From positions 1-26,147 of the forward strand of contig CAYMPG010000025.1 of the NCBI GenBank assembly GCA_964392455.1: a stretch of DNA of 26,147 nt, written 5' to 3'. The DNA is from SFEL01 sp964392455. GTDB taxonomy: Bacteria > Bacillota > Clostridia > Christensenellales > CAG-138. Positions 14,488 to 22,147 of this stretch are shown piece after piece. Made by a program: the position numbers and the translations under genes. A model generated the notes under the pieces. That model had not been told where the DNA came from. It saw nothing but the letters and a program-made list of their open reading frames with translations, and did no database searches. Numbering within the stretch: position 1 is the stretch's first letter; each line of letters begins with the position of its first letter.

Positions 14488-16083
14488 TTACTTATTGCCG
14501 TAAATCAGGCGGCGCAGCTTGCCGCCGCCGGGAATGTAGGCAAGCTCCTCCCGGGAAAACATCCTGAGGTATATTGCCAGCACGGCGTATACGCATACGC
14601 CGAGGAATACGGATACTATTACGGCTATGGTCTCATGGCCCATGCGGGCGATAAAGTCATGGCACATATATACCATTACGCCCATTACCAGCGAGGACAG
14701 CAGGGGCTTGAGCACCACATCCCACAGATTGAGCTCTATTTTGGCCCTCCGCAGGGCATACACGGTATCTGCAAGGCCGGCAAAGGCATAGCACAGCACC
14801 GTGGAAACAGAGGCGCCCTGGATATTTATGGAGGGGATGTTCATGAGTATGAGCAGGGATGCCACCTTCAGCAGGAAGCCGATAAACAGATTAAACAGGG
14901 GCACATTGGGCTTGCCAAGCCCCTGTATAACGCCTGTCATGGACTGCACCAGCGACAGGAAGATCACTCCTATTGAGGCGGTATGCATAAGGTCTGCCGC
15001 CAGGTCAAGCTGGGCATCGGTAAGCACCGGATAGAGCATGGAAAGTATTGGCCGGGCCAATACAAACAGGCCAACGGCGCAGGGAAGCCCCACTATCAGG
15101 GCAAGCTTCAGGCCAAGGCAGGATATGCTCTGCACGCTGTCCCTGTCTCTGCGGGCAACGGCTGCGGAAATGGCAGGTACCAGGCTCATTGCCAGGGCCA
15201 TGGTAAGCACGCCAGGCATATTTACCAGGGTGGTCACGTTTGTACGCAGGAGGGAGTAGGCAGTCTGTGCAGTATCCTGAGAATAGCCAAGGTTCAGCAG
15301 TATGCGTATTATGAAGGCGCTGTCCACCATGCCTGAGAGGGAGCTTATGGAGGCACCGAGGGTTATTGGCACCGCCAGAAGGATAAGGCTCCTGAGCACA
15401 GGGGCAGGCTGATAGGGCTCGGTCTGGTCTATACGCCTCTTTATGGCGGGGCGATAGCGGCGGTATATGAGTATTATTACGATGAGGGCCAGCGCCTCAG
15501 AGGCGGTAACGCCTATGAGGGCACCCATTGCGGCAAATTCAGGCCCCCTGGGCAGCAGCTTTATGGCAAGGGTAAGGCCTATGGCCAGCTTGCCCACCTG
15601 CTCCACCACCTGGGAGAGGGCCGTGCCGGTCATGCGCTGCATGCCCTGCAAATATCCACGGTATGCACACATTATGGATACCATCAGCATGGCAGGGGCA
15701 AGCACCTTGAAGGAATAGTGAGCTTCATCAAGGGTGGATATGGAGGCAAGGGCGTTTGAGCCGAAAAACATCAGCGCCCCGGTAATTATGCCTACGCATA
15801 TGAGCAGCTTCATTGCGGTGGTAAATACCTTGTGGGCTCCCCGGTAATCTCCCGCCGTCATGCGCTCGGATACCATTTTGGATATGGCCGTGGGCAGGCC
15901 AGATGAGGAAATGACCAGCAGGCCGGAATAATAGGGATATACCACCTCATAGTAGCTGGTGCCTATGGGGCCTATGGCGTTTGCAAGGGGAATACGGAAA
16001 AACGCACCTATTATTTTTACCAGCAGGCCCGCTGCGCCCAGTATGACAGCGCCCTGCACAAAGGAAGTTTTTTTCTTTTCCAT
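14488..16083 (-). CDS. spoVB: SpoVB/YabM-type polysaccharide flippase (MVF/MOP superfamily)
   Basis: A 531-residue membrane protein with about 14 hydrophobic helices, of the family that moves lipid-linked sugars across the membrane and includes MurJ, SpoVB and Wzx. The N-terminus FVQGAVILGAAGLLVKIIGAFFRIPLANAIGPIGTSYYEVVYPYY is typical of the SpoVB/YabM branch, as is the position next to mazG. SpoVB in B. subtilis is needed for spore cortex formation; a vegetative MurJ-like role cannot be excluded. The ATG at 16083 starts the recognisable protein, with GGAG 11 bases upstream. An upstream extension of the frame to 16230 would cross the promoter and is rejected. It is probably the first gene of a spoVB-mazG-(hup) operon. 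Confidence 0.9.
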   Translation of the reverse strand: MEKKKTSFVQGAVILGAAGLLVKIIGAFFRIPLANAIGPIGTSYYEVVYPYYSGLLVISSSGLPTAISKMVSERMTAGDYRGAHKVFTTAMKLLICVGIITGALMFFGSNALASISTLDEAHYSFKVLAPAMLMVSIMCAYRGYLQGMQRMTGTALSQVVEQVGKLAIGLTLAIKLLPRGPEFAAMGALIGVTASEALALIVIILIYRRYRPAIKRRIDQTEPYQPAPVLRSLILLAVPITLGASISSLSGMVDSAFIIRILLNLGYSQDTAQTAYSLLRTNVTTLVNMPGVLTMALAMSLVPAISAAVARRDRDSVQSISCLGLKLALIVGLPCAVGLFVLARPILSMLYPVLTDAQLDLAADLMHTASIGVIFLSLVQSMTGVIQGLGKPNVPLFNLFIGFLLKVASLLILMNIPSINIQGASVSTVLCYAFAGLADTVYALRRAKIELNLWDVVLKPLLSSLVMGVMVYMCHDFIARMGHETIAVIVSVFLGVCVYAVLAIYLRMFSREELAYIPGGGKLRRLIYGNK

Positions 16084-16110
16084 TTTTAAAATCGCTCCGG
16101 GAATATTGTT

Positions 16111-16144
16111 TGTGCAGAGTGTGTATAGCCGTGCCTTCTGCACA
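16111..16144 (-). promoter_or_regulatory. Inverted repeat in the spoVB leader
   Basis: A perfect eight-base inverted repeat TGTGCAGA / TCTGCACA, separated by 18 bases, lies between the -10 box and the start codon of the flippase gene. It could form a leader hairpin or be an operator. There is no T-run after it in the direction of spoVB. Confidence 0.35.
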
Positions 16145-16155
16145 CAGACGTTCTT

Positions 16156-16164
16156 ATTATACCA
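16156..16164 (-). promoter_or_regulatory. Extended -10 promoter of spoVB-mazG
   Basis: On the minus strand TGGTATAAT, an extended -10 element (TATAAT at 16156-16161), lies 72 bases ahead of the ATG. The -35 region is weak. Confidence 0.55.
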
Positions 16165-16314
16165 GATTTGCAGCCGGATGTATGAGAAAATGCAAAGAAA
16201 CATAAAAGTTTTCCGGCCTGTCATATTCACGGCCCTTTAAATATAGTATACTTATATTGGCTTTATTATCACATTTGTGTCTTTTGGGCAAATCAGCAGG
16301 AAAGGAAGAATACC

Positions 16315-17976
16315 ATGAATATAAATATTGACGGTATCAGCATTGAGCTCCAAAGCGGCAGCACCATACTGGAGGGGATACGCAGCGCCGGGCTGGACAG
16401 CATAAGCCTTGCCGACAGGCCCCTTGCCGCACAGATAGCCGGCGAGGTATTCAGCCTTAACTATACGCCAAACAGAGATACTAAAATGTCCCTCCTTCGC
16501 TATGGGGATGAAATGGGCAGGCGGGTGTATGAGCGCACGCTGCAATTTGTATTTATCGCGGCAGTAAGAAAGCTGTATCCCGAGGCCAGGGTGTGGGTAA
16601 GGTATTCCCTTGGCTCAGGCCTCTTTATAACCCTCAGCGGCAAGGATATGGCCTTTACGGAGGAGACTACCCGCAGCATAGAGGCGGAAATGCGTCTGCT
16701 GGTGCGAAAGGGGCTGCCCCTTGAGCGCAGGCGCATATCCATCAGGGAGGCTGTAACGCACTTTGAAAAGGACGGCCAGCAGGATAAGGCAGATCTGCTG
16801 AAATGGCGCAGGTTCAGCTATTTTGACGTTTATCAGGCTGAGGGATACATGGATTATTTCTATGGGGAAATGACGCCGGATACATCGTATGTGGATGTTT
16901 TCTGCGTAAAGCACGTATGGGATGGGGCAGTAATGCTGATGATGCCCTGCAAGGATGCGCCGGATGTGCTGGCAGAGTGTCCTGAGCTGCCAAAGCTCCA
17001 TTCCCTGTTTCAGCAGAGCGATGAGTGGGGCAGGCTGATGAAGTGCGACACGGTGCATCAGCTTAATTCCGCCGTGGAAAACGGCAGCATACGGGAGCTT
17101 GTGCGTATAAACGAGGTGCTCCACGAGCGGCGGTACGCAGAGGCGGCAGATAGAATAATACAAAAGGGCGCAAAGGCAATAATGCTGGCAGGCCCCTCAT
17201 CCTCAGGCAAGACCACCTCCGCCCACAGGCTTGCCACCCAGCTCAGAGTACACGGGCAGGACCCTGTGATGCTGTCGCTGGATGATTACTATATCGACCG
17301 GGACAGGATACCTCCCGATGAAAACGGGGAGATAGACCTTGAAAACATAAATACGCTGGATATACCCCGCTTTAAGCAGGATCTTGCCGCCCTTATAAGG
17401 GGCGAGGAGGTGGAGGTGCCGGAGTTTGATTTTAAAACGGGGCGCCGTGCCCCTGAGGGAAGGCTGCTAAGGCTAAGGGAGGACCAGCCGGTGATAATCG
17501 AGGGCATACACGGCCTAAATCCCCAGCTCATTGAAGGGCTGGATGAAAGCAGGATATTCAGAGTGTATGTGAGCGCCCTTACCACCCTCAACCTTGATGA
17601 CCATAACAGGATACGTACCACGGATATACGCATACTGCGCCGCCTTGTGAGGGATTATAAAACACGAAATGCCTCCATGGAGGAAACGCTGGGCATGTGG
17701 GCAAGCGTAAGGCGGGGCGAGGAAAGGTGGATATTCCCATATCAGGAAAATGCGGATATGCTGCTGAATACCACGCTGCTGTATGAGCCTTCTGTGCTTA
17801 AAAAGTATGTGTATCCCCTGCTCAATGAGGTAACGCCCCAGAGCAGGTATTACGCCATGGCGAGGGATATAGTAAAATTTCTCAACTATATACTGGATGC
17901 CCCGATCGAGGACGAAATACCCCCCACATCCATAATAAGGGAGTTTATCGGCGGCAATACATACTACAGGGAATAG
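16315..17976 (+). CDS. Nucleoside kinase (uridine kinase-like) with TGS and ThrRS-like N-terminal domains
   Basis: A 553-residue protein with three parts. Residues 1-60 resemble a TGS domain (INIDGISIELQSGSTILEGI). Residues about 60-270 resemble the second-additional (editing-like) domain of threonyl-tRNA synthetase. From about 285 there is a phosphoribulokinase/uridine kinase P-loop domain with Walker A GPSSSGKTT (293-301), SLDDYYIDRDRIPPDENG, and IIEGIHGLNPQL. This architecture is annotated in many Clostridia as nucleoside or uridine kinase; the true substrate is not shown by sequence. The ATG at 16315 has AGGAAAGGAAG upstream. A TATACT at 16247 is a possible -10 box. It converges on the next gene with four bases between the stops, leaving no room for a terminator. 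Confidence 0.9.
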   Translation: MNINIDGISIELQSGSTILEGIRSAGLDSISLADRPLAAQIAGEVFSLNYTPNRDTKMSLLRYGDEMGRRVYERTLQFVFIAAVRKLYPEARVWVRYSLGSGLFITLSGKDMAFTEETTRSIEAEMRLLVRKGLPLERRRISIREAVTHFEKDGQQDKADLLKWRRFSYFDVYQAEGYMDYFYGEMTPDTSYVDVFCVKHVWDGAVMLMMPCKDAPDVLAECPELPKLHSLFQQSDEWGRLMKCDTVHQLNSAVENGSIRELVRINEVLHERRYAEAADRIIQKGAKAIMLAGPSSSGKTTSAHRLATQLRVHGQDPVMLSLDDYYIDRDRIPPDENGEIDLENINTLDIPRFKQDLAALIRGEEVEVPEFDFKTGRRAPEGRLLRLREDQPVIIEGIHGLNPQLIEGLDESRIFRVYVSALTTLNLDDHNRIRTTDIRILRRLVRDYKTRNASMEETLGMWASVRRGEERWIFPYQENADMLLNTTLLYEPSVLKKYVYPLLNEVTPQSRYYAMARDIVKFLNYILDAPIEDEIPPTSIIREFIGGNTYYRE

Positions 17977-17980
17977 CAGG

Positions 17981-18394
17981 CTAAAGTATCCACCTGTGCA
18001 GCAGGCTGCTAAGGTATGCTATAGGCACGGTGAGCCCCGCCCACAAAATGGAAAACTGAGGGCATATCTGTCCATATAGATTCAATGGCTGCTGCGAATA
18101 ATCCCATACCCCAAGGCCCATGCGGATATTCACTATGAACCCTGCCATAAACTCTATAGCTGTTATGATTGCAGCGCCTGTGATGCACTTATATACAAGG
18201 GGCAGAGAATATTTTGAGAATATGCTGTCCAGCAGGGCGAAGGCCAGCCCGCCCGCTATAAACATGGAGATATGGCTGCGGCCACGCCAGAGGTGCTCCA
18301 GCCCCACATATGCCCCGCCGCCAAGTATAAAACACACAAAAAAACTCTTCATACCAATAGCTTGGCTGAGGGGCAGGAAAATATTCAAAAGCAA
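17981..18394 (-). CDS. Small CmpB-like (putative ABC transporter type IV) membrane protein
   Basis: A protein of up to 137 residues with four or so membrane helices. GGGAYVGLEHLWRGRSHISMF, ITAIEFMAGFIVNI and LGVWDYSQQPLNLYGQIC are the marks of the family labelled putative ABC-transporter type IV (CmpB-like), common in Clostridia and without proven function; no ATPase partner is nearby. The start is unsure: a TTG at 18394 with AGGTCA just upstream gives the full N-terminus, while an ATG at 18352 has no good ribosome-binding site. The promoter of the divergent phosphodiesterase gene lies within and beside the TTG region. Confidence 0.78.
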   Translation of the reverse strand: MLLNIFLPLSQAIGMKSFFVCFILGGGAYVGLEHLWRGRSHISMFIAGGLAFALLDSIFSKYSLPLVYKCITGAAIITAIEFMAGFIVNIRMGLGVWDYSQQPLNLYGQICPQFSILWAGLTVPIAYLSSLLHRWIL

Positions 18395-18403
18395 AATGAC
18401 CTA

Positions 18404-18412
18404 TGATATAAT
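18404..18412 (+). promoter_or_regulatory. Extended -10 promoter of the GDPD gene
   Basis: TGATATAAT, an extended -10 element with TATAAT at 18407-18412, is preceded at 17 bases by TTCAAA (18384-18389). It lies 24 bases ahead of the ATG, so the leader is very short. The AT-rich core could also serve the minus-strand gene. Confidence 0.55.
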
Positions 18413-18436
18413 ATGAAAATAAAGGAGGTATCTGTC

Positions 18437-19165
18437 ATGTCTACCAAGGTATGGGCTCACAGAGGCGCCAGCGCCTACGCCCCGGAAAACACCATTCCCG
18501 CCTTTCGCATGGCAATGGAAATGGGAGCGGACGGCATAGAGCTGGATGTGCATCTGAGCAGCGACGGTAAGCTGATGGTGATACACGATCACCTGGTGGA
18601 TCGCACCTCAAACGGCACGGGCAGGGTAGTGGATATGACCTGCCAGGAGCTGAAAAAGCTGGATTTTTCCTATGGCATGTCAGAATACAGCGGCGCACGC
18701 ATCCCCACCCTCAGGGAGGTGTATGGCCTGATAAAGGGCAGCACCATGACTGTAAATGTGGAGGTAAAGAGCGATGAGGTGATATACCCCGGAATATGGG
18801 ACAGGCTTATCAGCCTTGAGCGGGAGATGGGCATGGAGGGCCGGGTGATATACTCCTCCTTTAATCACTACGTGCTGCAAAAAATACGGGAGCTGGACCC
18901 AGGCGCAAAAATAGGCCTGCTGTATGCAAACGCCATGGTGGATCCATGGGTATATGCAGCCTACCTTAAGGCAGATGCCATACACCCCCACTGCAAGGCG
19001 GCCCTTATGTGCCCCGGCCTTATGGAGGGCTGTGCTGAAAACGGCATAAAGGTGAATGCCTGGGCGGCAGATACCGAGCAGGATATGAAGGCACTTATAC
19101 AGGGGGGCGCAAACGCCCTCATAACAAATAGCCCGGATGTGGCGCTGAGCCTGATGGGAAGATAG
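18437..19165 (+). CDS. Glycerophosphodiester phosphodiesterase
   Basis: A 242-residue enzyme of the GDPD family, which splits glycerophosphodiesters into glycerol 3-phosphate and an alcohol. Catalytic features are intact: His8-Arg9 in AHRGA, Glu17 in PENT, the GIELDVHLSSDGKLMVIHD block with the Ca/Mg-binding Glu and Asp and the second His, and VEVK in the middle. There is no signal peptide or membrane segment, so it is cytoplasmic, fitting phospholipid turnover. The ATG at 18437 is chosen because GGAGG is eight bases upstream; an in-frame ATG at 18413 lies ahead of that site. The VanW gene starts 15 bases after the stop and is probably cotranscribed. Confidence 0.94.
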   Translation: MSTKVWAHRGASAYAPENTIPAFRMAMEMGADGIELDVHLSSDGKLMVIHDHLVDRTSNGTGRVVDMTCQELKKLDFSYGMSEYSGARIPTLREVYGLIKGSTMTVNVEVKSDEVIYPGIWDRLISLEREMGMEGRVIYSSFNHYVLQKIRELDPGAKIGLLYANAMVDPWVYAAYLKADAIHPHCKAALMCPGLMEGCAENGIKVNAWAADTEQDMKALIQGGANALITNSPDVALSLMGR

Positions 19166-19180
19166 CATACGGAGGAAGGA

Positions 19181-20827
19181 ATGTCGGGCCGCAATAACGA
19201 TGAGCTCAAGCTGCCCAATTACATAAACGGAAACGGCAAAAAAAAGCAGAGGAGGCAAAGCTCCTCTGTTTCTGCTACGCAAAAAAACACCGCAGGGAAA
19301 AAACAAAGCCTTAGCGAAGTCAGGCCCCAGCCATCAAGGAGCAGCCGGCAGCAGGAGCAGCGTAGGCCAAGGAAGCGGGTAAACTATAGGCGGCTGATGA
19401 CTGTGCTGGGTGGGTTTACTCTGCTTATCTGCGGAGCCATATTCCTGCTGAGCCGGGGCGATAGCAGCGACCAGCTTGTGATAGGCAAGGAGCAGATACT
19501 GCCTGATGGGGTAAAGATACTTGGCATAGATGTGAGCGGGGATACAAAGGCCAAAGCAAGGGAAAAGGTGACTGAGGCAGCAGATAAAATAATAAGCTCA
19601 GCTCTTATCACCATAAATGCAGACGGCGAGCAGTATACCATAGACGCTGAAAAAATAAGCCTTGCCTACGATATAGAAAGCACATTGCAGCGTGCCCTCG
19701 CCTATACCCCTCCCCAGCCGGGGGTGGTGGATGTTACCTCCTTCTCAGAGCCGGGAGAGATAAACGACATATTCACCTGGAATGAAAAAAGCCTTACCAT
19801 GGAGCTTGAGGGAATAGCCGAGAGCTTTGATATACAGCCCGTTGAGGCGGAGATTGAGCCTGTTCACGGGGCGAATGGGGTCACCTTCAATATTAAAGAG
19901 GGCAGCAATGGCCGCAGGCTGGATGTGGAGCAGACGGGGGAATACATAACCTCCATGCTGTCCACAGGGGTGTATTCCTTCTCCATGGATGGAATATACA
20001 ACAGCATCACCCCCTCCATCACTCAGGCAGACCTTCAGGCAGGCTTTGGCCTCAGGGCATCCTATTCCACAAAGTTCCCCACCAGCCGCAGCGATGAAAC
20101 AGTACAAAACCGAGTATTCAATATAGAAAAGGCGGCGGATATAGTAAATGGCACCATAGTGGCAGCGGGCGAGGAATGGAGCTTCAATACCCATGTTGGC
20201 CCCCGCACCTATGAAACGGGCTGGAAGGGAGCAAACGGTATTGCCGACGGCAAGGATTATACCATTCAGGCGGGCGGCGGCATATGCCAGGTAAGCACCA
20301 CACTGTACAATGCGCTGCTGTGCGCCGATGTGGAAATAACCAGCCGCCGTGCCCACAGCATACCCTCCACATATGTGGATAAGGGGCTGGATGCCACAGT
20401 GGATTCCATCACCAATATTGACCTTAAGTTCCTGAATGATACCGGAGGGCCGCTGTATCTTCATGCCTATATAGAGGATGTGGAGGATACACGCTACAAG
20501 ACCATCACCTTCGAAATATACGGTAAGTCCCTCCCCGAGGGTGTTACCTACAACACACGCAGCGAAATAAAGGAGACCATACGCCGCAAGGACGTGAACT
20601 ATACCGATGACGATACCATCCCCCGTGGCTACAAGCTGGTGACTCTTGAAGCCAGGAATGGATACGTTGTGGAAGCATATGTGGATAAATACATAAACGG
20701 CGTGCTGGATAGCTCAGAGCTTCTTTATACCGATACCTACAAGGGCAATGCAGAGGAAGCAAGGCGTGGCACGGCAAGCCCCAAGTACTACACTCCCCCT
20801 GAGGGCGCAGTGCCAATAGAGAATTAG
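19181..20827 (+). CDS. VanW-domain cell-envelope protein
   Basis: A 548-residue, membrane-anchored protein. Residues 1-70 are a basic cytoplasmic tail rich in Lys, Arg, Gln and Ser. Residues about 71-92 form a single membrane helix (MTVLGGFTLLICGAIFLLS). The outside part has a peptidoglycan-binding-4-like region at about 150-280, then the VanW domain at about 296-430 with YSTKFPTSRSDETVQNRVFNIEKAA, AGEEWSFN, AGGGICQVSTTLYNALL and RRAHSIPSTYV. A beta-rich C-terminal segment may be G5-like. VanW is named after a vancomycin-resistance cluster, but chromosomal VanW proteins are common in Clostridia and do not imply resistance; no other van gene is present. GGAGG lies ahead of the ATG. A strong terminator follows. 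Confidence 0.92.
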   Translation: MSGRNNDELKLPNYINGNGKKKQRRQSSSVSATQKNTAGKKQSLSEVRPQPSRSSRQQEQRRPRKRVNYRRLMTVLGGFTLLICGAIFLLSRGDSSDQLVIGKEQILPDGVKILGIDVSGDTKAKAREKVTEAADKIISSALITINADGEQYTIDAEKISLAYDIESTLQRALAYTPPQPGVVDVTSFSEPGEINDIFTWNEKSLTMELEGIAESFDIQPVEAEIEPVHGANGVTFNIKEGSNGRRLDVEQTGEYITSMLSTGVYSFSMDGIYNSITPSITQADLQAGFGLRASYSTKFPTSRSDETVQNRVFNIEKAADIVNGTIVAAGEEWSFNTHVGPRTYETGWKGANGIADGKDYTIQAGGGICQVSTTLYNALLCADVEITSRRAHSIPSTYVDKGLDATVDSITNIDLKFLNDTGGPLYLHAYIEDVEDTRYKTITFEIYGKSLPEGVTYNTRSEIKETIRRKDVNYTDDDTIPRGYKLVTLEARNGYVVEAYVDKYINGVLDSSELLYTDTYKGNAEEARRGTASPKYYTPPEGAVPIEN

Positions 20828-20925
20828 GGCCGGATACCGGCAGGCACAATGATGGGCAATATATCAGAAGCAAACACCGCAAGCTGAGACTTTCTGTTGC
20901 GGCCGATAAAGCCCAAAAAACAAGA

Positions 20926-20966
20926 AAATCCTCCGTATGTTTTGAACCATACGGAGGATTTATTAT
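20926..20966. terminator. Bidirectional terminator between vanW and xre genes
   Basis: A perfect fourteen-pair stem, AAATCCTCCGTATG (20926-20939) with CATACGGAGGATTT (20948-20961), has an 8-base loop and is flanked by A-rich and T-rich sequence. It serves both converging genes. The remaining intergenic bases 20828-20925 hold no gene that I can support. Confidence 0.88.
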
Positions 20967-21019
20967 CTTTTTACCGCCTGCTGACAGCGTATGCGGCTTT
21001 TTATATGGGTCTTGTGGGC

Positions 21020-21997
21020 TTATCTGTAGCTTATCTCGATGCTGCCAAAGGATACCTTGCCGGATATGGGCAGAGGGGTGGCATCCGGGGCGGCGTCCCC
21101 GTGTATATCCGTGCTGCCGAAGGAGTTGGTGGTATTTGGAACCGCACGGGCGGAGCGGGGCAGAATCAGCTCGATGCTGCCAAAGGATACCTCGGCGGTA
21201 ATATCCGCATCGGGAAGTATGGTGCAGCGGGAAAGGTCGATGGTGCACTGGCCGAATGCCGTGCTGAAGCGGCCGCCCTTTATTTCGCCGCTTTCTTCTA
21301 TGTGATGCTCCTCGCCAAAGGCGGTTTCGCAGGAAATGAAGCCATTTTGCAGATCGTACTTATTTACCCTGTGGCCATCAAAGCGATGTGAGTTGGGATG
21401 GCGCTCCTCCTTGTGGCAGAATACGGCGGGGAAAAGCCTGTGCAGCACTATATCCAGCCCTATCAGTATCAGCGCCAGAGGCAGCGCAGTGCTCCAGCCT
21501 ATCCAGGAGGGCAGCGGCTGACCGAGGGCGGATAAAAGGAAGGCAAGACCCACTGCCGCTATACCAAGGCAGGATATGGAGCGATGCTCTATGGCCCAGG
21601 CAAGCCCAAGGCCAAACAGCACTGCGGGCCACAGTATTGCCCACAGGGAGAAGGGCATATCTACGGTCTTGCTTACAAAGAAAGCAACGCCAAGGACTAT
21701 CAGCAGTATGCCAAAGCCAATGTCCTTGCGGCTGACAGAGCGCATTTTGGTATTATCCTGCTCGGCGGCGGGGCGGATGGTTGCTTCCTTTATACCCAGC
21801 AGCTCGTCGGTGGATACGTCAAATATGGAGGCGATGAGGGGTATGGTGCTTATATCGGGGCAGGATACATCGTTTTCCCACTTGCTTACGGCCTGGGGGG
21901 ATACGCCGAGTTTTTCGGCGAGCTGCTCCTGGGTCATTCCAGAGGCCTTCCTCAGCTGCATTATGCGCTTGCCAAGGGTAATGTTTTCGGATGTCAT
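21020..21997 (-). CDS. XRE-family HTH protein fused to a LiaF-like membrane domain
   Basis: A 325-residue membrane-tethered DNA-binding protein. Residues 7-68 are a Cro/C1-type helix-turn-helix (MTQEQLAEKLGVSPQAVSKWENDVSCPDISTIPLIASIFDVS). Residues about 92-190 contain four membrane helices. The C-terminal 110 residues are beta-rich with repeated Phe-Gly steps (ETAFGE, STAFGQ, VSFGSIEL, NSFGST, VSFGSIEIS), like the C-terminal domain of LiaF, the inhibitor of the LiaRS cell-envelope stress system. No LiaR or LiaS gene is present. I infer a one-component envelope sensor-regulator; its targets are unknown, though its own upstream region carries palindromes. AAGGAG lies 11 bases ahead of the ATG. 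Confidence 0.88.
   Translation of the reverse strand: MTSENITLGKRIMQLRKASGMTQEQLAEKLGVSPQAVSKWENDVSCPDISTIPLIASIFDVSTDELLGIKEATIRPAAEQDNTKMRSVSRKDIGFGILLIVLGVAFFVSKTVDMPFSLWAILWPAVLFGLGLAWAIEHRSISCLGIAAVGLAFLLSALGQPLPSWIGWSTALPLALILIGLDIVLHRLFPAVFCHKEERHPNSHRFDGHRVNKYDLQNGFISCETAFGEEHHIEESGEIKGGRFSTAFGQCTIDLSRCTILPDADITAEVSFGSIELILPRSARAVPNTTNSFGSTDIHGDAAPDATPLPISGKVSFGSIEISYR
21036..21196. repeat. Direct repeat encoding the VSFGSIE motif
   Basis: CTCGATGCTGCCAAAGGATA occurs at about 21033-21052 and again at about 21171-21190. Both copies are in the same frame of the minus-strand gene and encode the VSFGSIE step of its beta-rich C-terminal domain. It is an internal coding repeat, not a mobile element. 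Confidence 0.75.
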
Positions 21998-22031
21998 TTA
22001 TTTTTACTCCTTTTGTGTTTGTTGCGGGTAG

Positions 22032-22040
22032 ATTATCACA
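22032..22040 (-). promoter_or_regulatory. Candidate extended -10 of the xre gene
   Basis: On the minus strand TGTGATAAT, an extended -10-like element (GATAAT at 22032-22037), lies 34 bases ahead of the start codon. The -35 region is weak. Confidence 0.35.
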
Positions 22041-22090
22041 TACGGGGGCACATTTATGCCATAACTTATTTGTTTCGGCGGGGAAAATGC

Positions 22091-22109
22091 TTTCAACCGC
22101 CGGTTGAAA
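22091..22109. promoter_or_regulatory. Perfect 19-bp palindrome upstream of the xre gene
   Basis: TTTCAACCG, a central C, and CGGTTGAAA form a perfect palindrome. A related imperfect copy, TCAACCGGCAGTTGA, is centred 23 bases away at 22123. The pair resembles tandem operators of a dimeric regulator. As RNA the same bases can pair in alternative ways with the adjoining terminator. Confidence 0.5.
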
Positions 22110-22135
22110 AGCCGCTCAACCGGCAGTTGAACGGC
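22107..22135 (-). terminator. Terminator of the MFS gene
   Basis: On the minus strand GCCGTTCAAC pairs with GTTGAGCGGC (ten pairs, one G-T) around a TGCCG loop and is followed by TTTT. It starts 12 bases after the MFS stop codon. Its right arm can instead pair with the neighbouring palindrome. Confidence 0.65.
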
Positions 22136-22147
22136 CTTAAAAATAAC

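Noticed and set aside
16084..16230. Upstream extension of the flippase by 49 residues
   Set aside because: The region contains the extended -10 promoter and an inverted repeat, and the extra sequence is unlike any flippase N-terminus.
19181..20827. VanW as evidence of vancomycin resistance
   Set aside because: No vanA/B, vanH, vanX or vanRS genes are present, and chromosomal VanW-domain proteins are common in Clostridia.
22091..22135. Recombination or phage attachment site
   Set aside because: The inverted repeats sit exactly where a terminator or operator is expected and no integrase or transfer gene is nearby.
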